Shown: positions 47,725-57,479 of the stretch, piece by piece
Numbering within the stretch: position 1 is the first letter of the stretch
Layout: each line of letters begins with the position of its first letter
Source: Debaryomyces hansenii CBS767
Lineage: Eukaryota; Ascomycota; Pichiomycetes; Serinales; Debaryomycetaceae
DNA length: 64,000 bases
Direction of reading: 5' to 3'
Assembly (NCBI RefSeq): GCF_000006445.2
Contig: NC_006045.2
Coordinates: forward strand, 1,178,001 to 1,242,000
Notes under the pieces: generated by a model
Told to the model about the DNA's origin: nothing
Database searches by the model: none
Seen by the model: the letters and a program-made list of their open reading frames with translations, nothing else
Position numbers and translations under genes: made by a program

Positions 47725-47978
47725 TACTTATAACTGTCTATGATGGTCAAATCACTCTCTAGAGCATCCTAGACATATTTTCTTCAACCATCTTTGTTTT
47801 CAGTAAATAAATTAGAGATGGCTGGTTAGCTTATATGGGGACTGCACATAAATTGTTCCTTAATTTTGGTTATGAAACATGTCAATATTGATAATCGGAC
47901 AGAAATGGGTCATAATTCAGGTCACTTTAGGATCGTATTGAATGATCCCTTATTGAAACGTATCCATTGAAGTATATA

Positions 47979-49442
47979 ATGATGCTCAAAACAAGTGGAA
48001 AAAGCTGTCGAAAAATAGTTCCCGGTATTTACAATTTCCCAAGATCAAAATTTAGTACTAAACAATCGCCAATTACGTCTCATTCGTATATAGATGATGA
48101 TTTCTTATCGTTGAACAAGGAAGAAATTGCAAGCCATGTGCAAGATTTGGGGCCATATCCGTCATATTCAAATATCTTAAATCAACATCACTTCTATCAG
48201 AATGAGGTATTAATGAAATACCTGAGAAAGGATCCCCATCCTGTGTCGCTTCGGCAATTGGCAGGCTTTGGTAAAAAGCTCAGCAAGCAAAAGATAGTAC
48301 ATAGTGCCAATTTCGTGAGACTTGAATTGCCTATAAGATTGGCAATGAGAATCAGAGATTTGCAGACGTTACCGTTTGGTATAGCTAATAATTTTCATTT
48401 GGGTCAAATATATGAAAGTTACTATCATCTGTTTAATGCATTTAGAAAAATTCCGCCTATTAATACGCTAGAAGATAATGACAGATTTTGTGAAACCCTT
48501 TCTTTTTTATTGGACGACCATATATTCAACTTGTCGCATTTAATGATGGGGGCATTAGAGGTTTCTATTTTGACCAATTTCCCAAGGGAAGAATTGGATA
48601 AGTTTATGAGTACTATGATCAGATCGCGGATTAGTAGAAGAGTTATTGTCGAAGAGCATTTATCGATGACTGAGAATTACCGGTCGCTGCCCAACTCGAG
48701 CAAACCTCCTGACTATATTGGTGAACTTTTCCAAACATGTAAAGCCAGTGATAACTTCCAAGAGGTGGGTGACTTGATTAAAAACTCAATGCTTGAATTT
48801 TATCCTAATAAAGAGAATATGCCTGATTTGGAAATCGAAGGTGACGTAGATACAAGCTTTCCTTTCATGGTGCCACACTTGCATTATTTGTTTGGGGAAA
48901 TCTTGAGAAACTCCTATGAGGCAGTTATAAATACCCACAAAGAGAAAACATCTAGAAAACTACCACCAATCAAGATCACAATTATTGACTCAAAAAAGCA
49001 TGTTCTTTTCAGAATCTCCGATCAAGGAGGTGGTATGACACATGACAAGTTATCAGATGTTTGGTCCTTTGGGAAGGGCTCTGAATTTGCCAGAAGAAGC
49101 TTGGCCAATTTTCATAGAATTCCCGGTTTACAATTATATTCAAACTTAGAAGTTACGGCAGCTGGCTCCTCCGTCATTAAAACTCTGGAAAATGATAATT
49201 TCCTAGAACAAACATCTTTGGGAAACATTTCTCCAAAGACTAAAAAGTCCACTTTGGACAGCTTAATTATCAGACCTCATGAATATAAGTTAGGCTTAGG
49301 CTTGCCAATGTGCAAAATTTATGCCGATTACTGGAATGGTAATTTGCTGATGAATTCCTTGGAGGGTTACGGTAGTGATACCTGTCTTACTTTAAGTAAG
49401 TTGGGTTTCCATTCCAATGTTATTCAATTAGATAGAGCATAG
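47979..49442 (+). CDS. PKP2: Mitochondrial protein kinase Pkp2 (pyruvate dehydrogenase kinase family)
   Basis: Phosphorylates the E1-alpha subunit of pyruvate dehydrogenase and so inactivates it in the matrix. The 487-residue protein has a basic presequence (about 1-28), the helical BCDHK/PDK N-terminal domain (LRQLAGFGKKLSKQKIVHSANFVRLELPIRLA) and a GHKL ATPase domain. Its N-box is EILRNSYEAVI near 309, G1 is DQGGGM near 351, and G2 is GLGLPMCKIYADYWNG near 446. Insertions around 395-430 are typical of Pkp2 rather than Pkp1. I start at the ATG at 47979; the frame before it opens with TTG. Its position near RAD6 matches S. cerevisiae YGL059W. Confidence 0.93.
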   Translation: MMLKTSGKSCRKIVPGIYNFPRSKFSTKQSPITSHSYIDDDFLSLNKEEIASHVQDLGPYPSYSNILNQHHFYQNEVLMKYLRKDPHPVSLRQLAGFGKKLSKQKIVHSANFVRLELPIRLAMRIRDLQTLPFGIANNFHLGQIYESYYHLFNAFRKIPPINTLEDNDRFCETLSFLLDDHIFNLSHLMMGALEVSILTNFPREELDKFMSTMIRSRISRRVIVEEHLSMTENYRSLPNSSKPPDYIGELFQTCKASDNFQEVGDLIKNSMLEFYPNKENMPDLEIEGDVDTSFPFMVPHLHYLFGEILRNSYEAVINTHKEKTSRKLPPIKITIIDSKKHVLFRISDQGGGMTHDKLSDVWSFGKGSEFARRSLANFHRIPGLQLYSNLEVTAAGSSVIKTLENDNFLEQTSLGNISPKTKKSTLDSLIIRPHEYKLGLGLPMCKIYADYWNGNLLMNSLEGYGSDTCLTLSKLGFHSNVIQLDRA

Positions 49443-49560
49443 TATGTATATAATAATACCCATATAAAAATTGTGCGAGTATGTATTTTTTTTTGGAATT
49501 TATAGTACGTTTGTTATTAGCTTGTGAAAATAAGTTTGAAGATACACTGACCACAGCATT

Positions 49561-51225
49561 ATGTCTCAGGACAATCAACCGGCATCCACTACCCCAGGGG
49601 GTCTTTTAAAAAGCCAGAATCTGGGATCTAATATTTCGAACATGGTACAAAAACCTCCTATAGCTAGCTCGCCGGTCTTAGCAAGATCAACCCAGAACAC
49701 CCCATTGAATTCAAACACAACATCCACGATTCCTTTACAACAATGGGTGTCACAGTATCAAACTACATTAGATATTTCCCCTGCATCAACAAGCAGAAAA
49801 GAATATCCAAATATAATTGATACGGATAATAGGCTGCCTACTATCGCAAATATGAACAATTTCAATAATAGTAATAATAACCTTCCTGGTTTAGGTCCAA
49901 TTCGGAGAAAATCGACTAAGCCAATCAAGCCGGTAGCAATAAAACCATCTCCATCTTTGCCTACTTTATTGCCAAAATCAGTCACCCCACCCAATCTCGC
50001 TCGATTAGCACCGAAAGAAGCAATTGGGATAGATCAAATTAAACAATTTCAAACAAGTTTCCATCTTGGCTCAAGTAAACCTTCTTACAATAAGACTTCC
50101 ATTAACGCTATAATTAATCTTGATTCCGAACCAGAAAACAAACCAGAACTTTCAGCTCCAAAGGAAAAGAAAAAGAGGGTACAAAAAAGGAAGCCTTCAG
50201 ATGACAATGGGACGCAAGCGATTAAGAAAAGAAAGTCTGAAAAGGTTAAGGATTCAGGGGGCTCTACGGTAGGTTTGCCGCAAGTTGAAAACACGGTAAC
50301 TAAAGCTTCAACCGAATCTCCAAAAAAGAAGAAAGCTGTCAAATCAAAACAGACGGACCCTAAGATTAATGAAACAAAAAAATCTGTTAAATCTAAGAAA
50401 AAGTCTGTAGAGGCAGTTACACCACCAAGCGCAGACCCATCCAAGTCCGTTGTTCATCCTAATATGACAACGGAAAGAAATGTAATCAAAGATAATGATA
50501 TATTATTACCCTCGCCCCAAATAATAGATTTGACTATGTCACCACCCAGTCTTAAAGAAGACGTTAAGATTGAAAAGGATAATAACAAAACATCTGAAAA
50601 CGATAAGGAAAGAGAGAAAGAGAAAGAGAAAGAGAAAGAGAAAGAGAAGGAAAAGGAAAAGGAAAAGGAAAAAGAGAAGGAGAAAGAGAAAGAGAAAGAG
50701 AGAGAAAAGGAAAAACCAGAACCACCAATAATTGCAATAAATATACCCTTAATTGACCCTTCCAATCCCAAGCCTGGCCAATCAGAAGTTGTGATAAATG
50801 TATTAAAGTTGGCTGAAGATAAATATGGATGGTCTGTAATACATCCTAATGCAAAATCCGCAATTGATTTGATGGATGAAATTATTGATGATGAAGACGA
50901 TGGAATGGAAGAAGATATTGAAGAAGATGAATTACCGATTATTGATGAGCAAGGTCCTATTTCCGGAAATCCTCTTGCAAAAAAGAAGAAGGCTACTGAA
51001 GAGGAATTAACAGAAGAACAATTAGCTAGAAGACATGAAGTTAAAATGAATAGAAAGGTGGGGAAATATGATTATGAAGACCCATTTATTGATGATGAAG
51101 AATTGCAATGGGAAGAAGAGATCACTTCGACAAAAGATGGTTTTTTCGTGTATTGGGGTCCTTTGGTTGACGACAGAAACAATACTACATCGAATAAAAA
51201 GGCATCCTCGAAAAGTAAAAAGTAA
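49561..51225 (+). CDS. HPC2: Histone-regulatory protein Hpc2, HIR complex subunit
   Basis: Subunit of the HIR histone chaperone that represses histone genes and deposits H3-H4 outside S phase. The 554 residues are mostly disordered: an N-terminal Ser/Pro/Asn region, basic Lys-rich patches (KKKRVQKRKPS, KKSVKSKKKS) and an unusual Lys-Glu repeat at 50605-50710. The diagnostic part is the C-terminal HUN (Hpc2/ubinuclein) domain at about 480-545: RRHEVKMNRKVGKYDYEDPFIDDEEL, then WEEEITSTKDGFFVYWGPL. That acidic segment binds H3.3/H3-H4 in ubinuclein. HPC2-YBP-ATG12 repeats the order and orientation of S. cerevisiae YBR215W-YBR216C-YBR217W. Confidence 0.92.
   Translation: MSQDNQPASTTPGGLLKSQNLGSNISNMVQKPPIASSPVLARSTQNTPLNSNTTSTIPLQQWVSQYQTTLDISPASTSRKEYPNIIDTDNRLPTIANMNNFNNSNNNLPGLGPIRRKSTKPIKPVAIKPSPSLPTLLPKSVTPPNLARLAPKEAIGIDQIKQFQTSFHLGSSKPSYNKTSINAIINLDSEPENKPELSAPKEKKKRVQKRKPSDDNGTQAIKKRKSEKVKDSGGSTVGLPQVENTVTKASTESPKKKKAVKSKQTDPKINETKKSVKSKKKSVEAVTPPSADPSKSVVHPNMTTERNVIKDNDILLPSPQIIDLTMSPPSLKEDVKIEKDNNKTSENDKEREKEKEKEKEKEKEKEKEKEKEKEKEKEKEREKEKPEPPIIAINIPLIDPSNPKPGQSEVVINVLKLAEDKYGWSVIHPNAKSAIDLMDEIIDDEDDGMEEDIEEDELPIIDEQGPISGNPLAKKKKATEEELTEEQLARRHEVKMNRKVGKYDYEDPFIDDEELQWEEEITSTKDGFFVYWGPLVDDRNNTTSNKKASSKSKK
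50605..50712 (+). repeat. GAGAAA hexanucleotide repeat encoding Lys-Glu in HPC2
   Basis: About 18 units of GAGAAA/GAAAAG encode alternating Lys and Glu. The composition predicts a single long charged helix. Antisense ORFs across it (Phe-Ser repeats) are artefacts. Confidence 0.88.
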
Positions 51226-51322
51226 AAAGTAAACTTCATCTGTATATGTTAATTAACTATGTTGACTATAATATAATAACAAAACATATATTACTAATAT
51301 ACCTAAACAGCATCAAACTGAA

Positions 51323-53359
51323 TTAAGCTCTTATCCTGTCAAGCGTAATGTTCAACATGTCAACTGCATTTAGTTCCGCTTTATCGGCATCTGAATCAGG
51401 CTTTCTATTCTGTTTAATTTGAGAAATATTCTCATCCATTAATTCTAATATTTTATCGATACGTGAAGGATCGGTTTTAATAGCAGGATCATCTTTAAGA
51501 ACGACCAAAAGATTCAAATAAGCAGATAAAGTTGAAAATTTAGATTGATTAAGTTCAACACTAACCTTGTCGCCACTTTCAGGATCTTCCACGAACGTCA
51601 ATTCAATTGCTTCATCAATTAATTCAAAGATATCATCTGCCTTTTCTTTATTCAATGTAAGAAATTTATTAGAATTTTTCGACACATCTCGGCTAGGTAA
51701 TATCGGAGCTGACTTACTCGTGTCCTTAATATTTAAGTTCATCATATTTTCAGTCAAGGAAGTTGGCTTCACCTTAGTCAACAATTCTTTCAACACGCCA
51801 ATCAAGACAGCTTTGACGTTATCATACGGGCAATTCATTAGCGAATCCTTAATAAAGGAAAATGAGATGTCCTCCGGTGATAATGTTAAAATTTTTGTCA
51901 ATAATGTTAACGTACCATACCTGAAGTTAGAAGCGGAAGGCAACGTGGTACAAATAAATAATAAAGCTTGATAATAAATAGATAATAAGGTACTTGGAAT
52001 TTTCGTTATTTCTAATTCGATTTTTTTATTATTTATAGTCAGTTTATGAATTGCAAGCCATGACCAAAATAAACATACATCGGCAACACCTCTTGATCTG
52101 AATGATGGATGTATTAAGCTTGGTATCACTGACCTCAACGTGAGAACTAAAGCATCCTTAAAAGTCAATTCTACTCTATCATAAAGCCTCTTCGAAGCAA
52201 TAGAATGAGTGTATAAAATTAAGCAGCCATTAACTGAATTATTAAGTTCCTTCACATTATTATCCACAATAAAATTCGATACATTTTCTTGGTAGTCAAC
52301 AATAACTTTCTCAAATATCTCACCACTAAGTTCATCCTGATCTGTGGTATAATCGAAAGAATGGAAAATTTTATGAGAGTCAACGATATACTGTTTAAAA
52401 ATTTTGCTCAAATCAATATCAAAAGATAACGCTAATTCAGTACATCTATCCATTAAAGTAGAGTCCGCACGATATGCAAAAGCCTTACCCGATGGGTTTT
52501 TATTAAGTTCCTGAAAGTATGACAATATATCCACAGAATAATCAAGAGACGTAGTTTTACCGACTAAGCTTGCAACTTCTGTTAAAAATCCCGTTAATAA
52601 TTTTCGTTGCAAATAGTCCTCATCTGCTTTAATTTTGTCGACCTCTTCCTTCGTCAAATCATCGAATTTATCAGGGAAAGGGGGCGTAGAATAACTCCTT
52701 GCAAAAACATATGCCCTCTTTAGAATAAAATGATTGTAACTTGAAGTACCCATATTCGCCTGCGTCGAATTGAGAAATGATGAAATGGTCATAGACAAAA
52801 ACCTAGAGGGATAGAAGGTCTTGATTTTCTTTAAGCAACTATCGATTAATTCAAAAATACAGTAAAGTTTAATCTCAAAGAATTTCTCTTTAAATTCGAT
52901 GTTATCTGTGGTATTGTTGTCAGAAACCTTGATATCATTCAATAATTCACAGCTCTTCAAAAACAACTCCTTTGGATTCCCATTCAACGCTAAACATTCA
53001 AATATTTTCAAAACCTTATACACATTGGGTGAACTCCTAATGGAGCCATCGAATTGAAAGTTCAGGTCTACGTATAGAATTAATAAATTTGGTAAATCCC
53101 ATCCAATTTCGTATGTCAATTCCGTATTATTGTTTAATATTGTTAGCAAATGCTCTAAGAGCTCTTCTCTTTCTTCGTATGAATACTTGTATGGGTCGCT
53201 TAAATATATGTCTAACAAAGTACTATACGAAAGATAATCTTTTGACTCATTGATATCCTCAACAGCTAATTCTAGACTCTTCAAGACTTTGTCGAACTCA
53301 AAAGTCTCGATGGTTGATTCGCTTGCATTAGTTATACTAGAAGTATCTGATTCTGACAT
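51323..53359 (-). CDS. YBP1/YBP2-family protein (Yap1-binding / kinetochore-associated)
   Basis: S. cerevisiae has two duplicates: Ybp1, which binds Yap1 and is needed for its oxidation by Gpx3 after peroxide stress, and Ybp2, which associates with the central kinetochore. This 678-residue protein is their single ancestor-type homologue. Key matches are [29 protein letters not shown] and [10 protein letters not shown] near 65-105, the [24 protein letters not shown] block near 170-190, and [13 protein letters not shown] near 213. The rest is a helical repeat. Which of the two roles it has cannot be read from sequence. Its ATG is 162 bases from the divergent ATG12. Confidence 0.87.
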   Translation of the reverse strand: [678 protein letters not shown]

Positions 53360-53521
53360 GATTATTGTAGTTTATTCCTAAAGACGAAAGTTGCTTGAAA
53401 AACCCAAAAGCTGGTCTTTTGATGAAGCAGATAAAATTAATGCGACTCAGTCAAACGGCCAATACTACAAAGCGACAATGTAATTTTTTACAAACTGTCC
53501 GCAAAACAACAAGGTATAGTC

Positions 53522-53983
53522 ATGTCCATGATACAATCTGATCAAGATGAATCATCTGATACTTCTGATGCTTCTGAAGTATCTGATACATTAGAGGATA
53601 AAGTTATTGAAGACGAGAAAATTGAAACTAGGATTCCATTATCTACATCTATAGTATTGGAAAAGCTTCCCGATCAAAAACAGGTACAATTGAGCAGAAT
53701 AACTAATGAAAGTGGTATATTCAAAGTCACAATTAGATTTCAGCCGATAGGCTCGACTCCTAGTATAAACCCAAGAGTATTTAAGATATCTTCTAATCAA
53801 TCGATATCAACGATAAGTAAGTTTTTGATCAAAAGATTGAAAATTAAAAGCAATCTAATTTACTTATATATACAGAATTCATTTCAGCCAAACCCTGATG
53901 AAAAACTAGGAGATTTGTACCACTTGTTCAAGACAAATAACGAGTTGATCATAAATTATTGTCATTCTATAGCATTTGGCTGA
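53522..53983 (+). CDS. ATG12: Ubiquitin-like autophagy protein Atg12
   Basis: Conjugated to Atg5 through Atg7 and Atg10. The conjugate is the E3-like factor for Atg8 lipidation. The 153-residue protein has a disordered acidic N-terminus (1-65) and a C-terminal ubiquitin fold ([13 protein letters not shown], then [53 protein letters not shown]). It ends in the essential Phe-Gly, so no processing is needed. The N-terminal extension is shorter than in S. cerevisiae (186 residues). Two ATGs, at 53522 and 53528, are both plausible starts. Confidence 0.93.
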   Translation: MSMIQSDQDESSDTSDASEVSDTLEDKVIEDEKIETRIPLSTSIVLEKLPDQKQVQLSRITNESGIFKVTIRFQPIGSTPSINPRVFKISSNQSISTISKFLIKRLKIKSNLIYLYIQNSFQPNPDEKLGDLYHLFKTNNELIINYCHSIAFG

Positions 53984-54379
53984 TCCACCTTTAATCCATA
54001 CGTAACGAATGCTGAGATGCATCTAAAGCTTTGTATATAATCCACTAATTAATAATGATAATCGGTTAACCGTAATATGTTAATGACCACAATATCTTCT
54101 AACTAGTTTGTCGTAGTAGCTTTGAAATTTGTCTCCAAAGGCTTACACGTTCAATTGGTTCAAACAGGCTTAAACCTAGCAACAATGATATAATATTCTA
54201 CACGAATGAATTATTAACAAGTACTATTGCAATCTAAATAAAAAGAAAAACGAATGGATAATTAAATCCGTCTAATGAGACAAGAAGGTATAAAGGTATA
54301 ATAAACCACGAGAAGAAACGCAAACACCAACAATAGTAAATACATGAAAACATACTCAAACGCTAAGCTGTCCTACAAC
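53984..54379. other. Intergenic region between convergent ATG12 and SUN-family gene
   Basis: AT-rich 3' flanks of two converging genes. No gene seen. Confidence 0.5.
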
Positions 54380-55534
54380 TTAGTTGTAGAAGACAAATTT
54401 AGCCTTACCGGAGGAGACGGTGACGGTACAACCATCAGTACCCTTACCGTTGTAAGAACCATTTTCGTATTTACAGTCACCGTTGACGTCAGCACCGCTT
54501 TCGCCGACAATCTTAACGTTATAGTTTGGAGAGTCTTGGTTGTTTGGGTTTGGAATCAAAGATAAGTAAGTCTTACCATCAGTAACACCAGCACCTAAGA
54601 CAACAGGAGCCCAGTTACCGACACCGGAACCTTCAGTACCCCAGATACAACCGTCTTCAACAGTGACACCAGCGTTGTTAACGTAGTATTGGGTAGAGGT
54701 CTTACCACCCTTCCAGGTGTAATATTCAGCAGAGTCAACAACAGAGGCTGGAGCAGTATTACCACCTTCTAATAAGGTTGGAATGTTCATGTTTTCAGAA
54801 CCTGGGTAATCGGTACGACAGATAGCAATGTCCTTGCTGATTTCAGAAGAGAATTCAGCACTTTGTTCACCCCAAGAACATAAGTAGTCTTGGTCGGAGT
54901 TGGACTTGTATAAGTAACCACCCTTACAGTATAAACCACCAACGGAGATACCGCTACTTGGTTGTTCAGATGGCCATTGGGTCTTAGACATACCAGCTTG
55001 ACAAGCGTAAGAACAGTAGTAACCGTCCTGACAGTTGGAAGAGGTGTCACCGTCTTCGTTCATGATTGAAGTCCAACCACCGTTCAAACCGGAGATCCAG
55101 TCAACAGCAATAACACCTTGACCGGTTGGGACTTCAGAACACTTGTACTTACCGTCTTCGAACTTGTCAGTTGGATCGGAGAAGGCCTTCAAGTCACCGG
55201 AGATACCAGAAGATCCAGAAGAGGATCCACCAGTGGAAGATGAACCAGAGTCGGTTTCCGAAGCAGAACTCGAAGCAGCTTCACTAGAAGAAGCAGAGCT
55301 CGAAGTGATAGTGGACAAAGTGGTAGCAGAACCAGTTCCTTGCGAAGCTTGGGTGCTAGCAGCAGTACCAGAAGAAGTCACTGGGTTACCGTTGGAATCA
55401 ACGTAAACAACTTGGGTGACTTGCTTAACAACACTGTCTCTCTTGTGTTGATGTTGGTGGTGCTTGTGGCCTTCTAAAGGAGCAGCCAAAGAAGCAGTAG
55501 CTAAAGCTAAAACAGTTAAAACGGAGTATTTCAT
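54380..55534 (-). CDS. SUN-family secreted cell-wall glucanase-like protein (SIM1/SUN4/SUN41)
   Basis: Cell-wall protein of the SUN family (GH132), involved in septation and wall remodelling. The 384-residue precursor has a signal peptide (about 1-18, cleavage after SLAA), a His-rich stretch and a Kex2 site (KR at 32-33). A Ser/Thr/Ala-rich, probably O-mannosylated stretch spans about 58-112. The Cys-rich SUN domain covers about 115-384, with [35 protein letters not shown] and [14 protein letters not shown]. Short length and composition resemble SUN41/SIM1 of Candida species; I cannot choose between them. Codons are strongly biased, suggesting high expression. It has the longest upstream region in the window. 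Confidence 0.92.
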   Translation of the reverse strand: MKYSVLTVLALATASLAAPLEGHKHHQHQHKRDSVVKQVTQVVYVDSNGNPVTSSGTAASTQASQGTGSATTLSTITSSSASSSEAASSSASETDSGSSSTGGSSSGSSGISGDLKAFSDPTDKFEDGKYKCSEVPTGQGVIAVDWISGLNGGWTSIMNEDGDTSSNCQDGYYCSYACQAGMSKTQWPSEQPSSGISVGGLYCKGGYLYKSNSDQDYLCSWGEQSAEFSSEISKDIAICRTDYPGSENMNIPTLLEGGNTAPASVVDSAEYYTWKGGKTSTQYYVNNAGVTVEDGCIWGTEGSGVGNWAPVVLGAGVTDGKTYLSLIPNPNNQDSPNYNVKIVGESGADVNGDCKYENGSYNGKGTDGCTVTVSSGKAKFVFYN

Positions 55535-57479
55535 AATAATAATATCAAGTTTGTAGTTTTGATTTGAATTTCCTCTAAATGAATGTGTAGGAAATTAAGT
55601 GTAATATCAATTACGGGTATAAAAGATTGGATAATCAGTTAATAGCTATAATAAGGAAAGACTATAGTTGGTAAATAACTTTGCAAGAAAAGATAATAAA
55701 TTTAAAATTAAAATTTACTAAATTGATTTTCTGACAACAGCGAGTGTAACTTGAAATAACAGGTGAGATGAAAAAAACTAAAAAAGCCCTGCAATATTCA
55801 AAACAGCAAAATTATTGTTATTTATGTTTTTAATTAAGCCTATTCAGTGCCGTTAATTACATAGACGAGGTAAGAAAAAAATTCTTTTCGGAAGATCTGT
55901 TTATGATTCGACCAATTAAAGTTAAATTACAATTTCTTTTTTGAATGTGCCAGTTTGCGAGCACAGGCCTAGACCTCACACGCTGCGGTCGGTGCATTGT
56001 GAAGACGGTGCTGCGCGTATCAAAGTTTATGCGCGGCAAGATCGCATGTGGCCAATCGGTGTGCGAGAGTTTGCAGGGATTATGTAGTCCGTACAGCACA
56101 ACAGAGGTGGTCCGGGGATTCTAGACCAGGAGAGACAGCGAGGAAAAGCAGGGGCAAAAAGGGGACGATTGGGATGTAGACACGGCCAGAAGATGGCGAC
56201 AGTGGCGTATGATAGTATAGGATGAAGGATGGGGTACCGCGTATGAGTATGGATGAAACAATTATACGGAACAATAAAGGGCCTGATAATAGCCTTGGTG
56301 ATACACGGAACACGAAAAAGTAGCACCGGGGCAGAAGTTCATAATCTGTCGGTGGGGATTATTGCACAAAACGGTTAGAACACACAGGAGCAGAAGTGGG
56401 CCGAAAATAAGCAGAAATGTGCAGTGGTCACTGCATGGAAGCTACAAAGGGAAGGAAAAATTTGCGGATTGACATGACACAAAGGTTTGAGAGTGACGTG
56501 CGAGCTGTAATTACAATACCTGAACGAGATGAGATGGCTTTAATTACGTGCAGACACTGTACGCCTGGACCAGACTGATATGATGGCCAGACTGTAGCAG
56601 GATATTTTTCGTAGATCTGAAAGACTGGAGAGATATCCAAGAAGTCTGTGGGGTGGGAGTGTATTGGCAGCATAGAGTTTGGTTAGAGTTTGCGATAAAA
56701 TTTTGCAATTGCGTAAGGTTAAAGTTTGACTGTACGGTGAGGGGGATTAGAGTTAGCGAGTCGTAAACGAGAAAGCTAGAGCCGTTGACCTAGCTACTAG
56801 CGACTACATCATGAGTATGTGTGGGCATACACATATCACCTCCTGGTGTATAGTTAGTGGCCTCTACTCTTCAATAGGGGCATTACATGGACATTGGCAT
56901 TGTGGGATGCGGTAAATGTGTGCATTTACTAAGACGATGCCACTAGCAGACGTCCTGTTTATTGGCAGTTGTTATACGCCGCGCCGCCAGCGGTGTAAAT
57001 TCAACCGTAACCAGGTATAAATCAAACCGCTACAGGAGTGCCAAAAGGCCCGTCGTAGTTGACCATGAAACCTTTCCATTCATTACACTAAACATAAACT
57101 ATAATACAATCATAAACCTAACCCTTTGACGCGTTATTCCGCGACTTGTCATACTTGCCATATTATCAAAACCAATTCTTTTGACATCGCCTCCTATTAC
57201 GAGAGTTTGAGCGTCAATATTGCCACCAGTTCGTATTACTAGCGATGGTCTACCGTTAGATACCCGCCTATGCGATAATATTCATGCACGTAACCCTTGA
57301 TGCTGATTTGTAATATGAGCCACCAAGTAACTGTTTCGTACCGTAGAGTCCCCTAAATGACGCATTTTGAACGAGCTACAATCATTGAAGTCATTTGGAT
57401 ATCGTAAGCCCTCAGGCCTCTTCTATGCCTTCGCACAATTTCAGATCCACTGGGAAACCCCTTTTGAAAAATTACCGCT
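55535..57479. other. 1.9-kb intergenic region, partly GC-shifted, upstream of the SUN-family gene
   Basis: The first 350 bases are AT-rich promoter DNA. From about 55950 to 57250 the sequence is noticeably richer in G and C, with purine-rich stretches on the + strand and CG-containing words such as CGCCGCGCCGCCAGCGG near 56980. ORFs of 77-99 codons here overlap one another in different frames and have no protein-like features, so I do not call them. The region may be a long regulatory promoter or encode an unannotated RNA. Nothing specific identifies it. Confidence 0.4.

Noticed and set aside
55816..55828. Match to the S. cerevisiae ARS core (ATTTATGTTTT)
   Set aside because: The motif is frequent in AT-rich DNA and CUG-clade origins need not use it.
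55857..56673. Several overlapping 77-99 codon ORFs
   Set aside because: They overlap in different frames within a GC-shifted region that has few stops by chance. Compositions are not protein-like.
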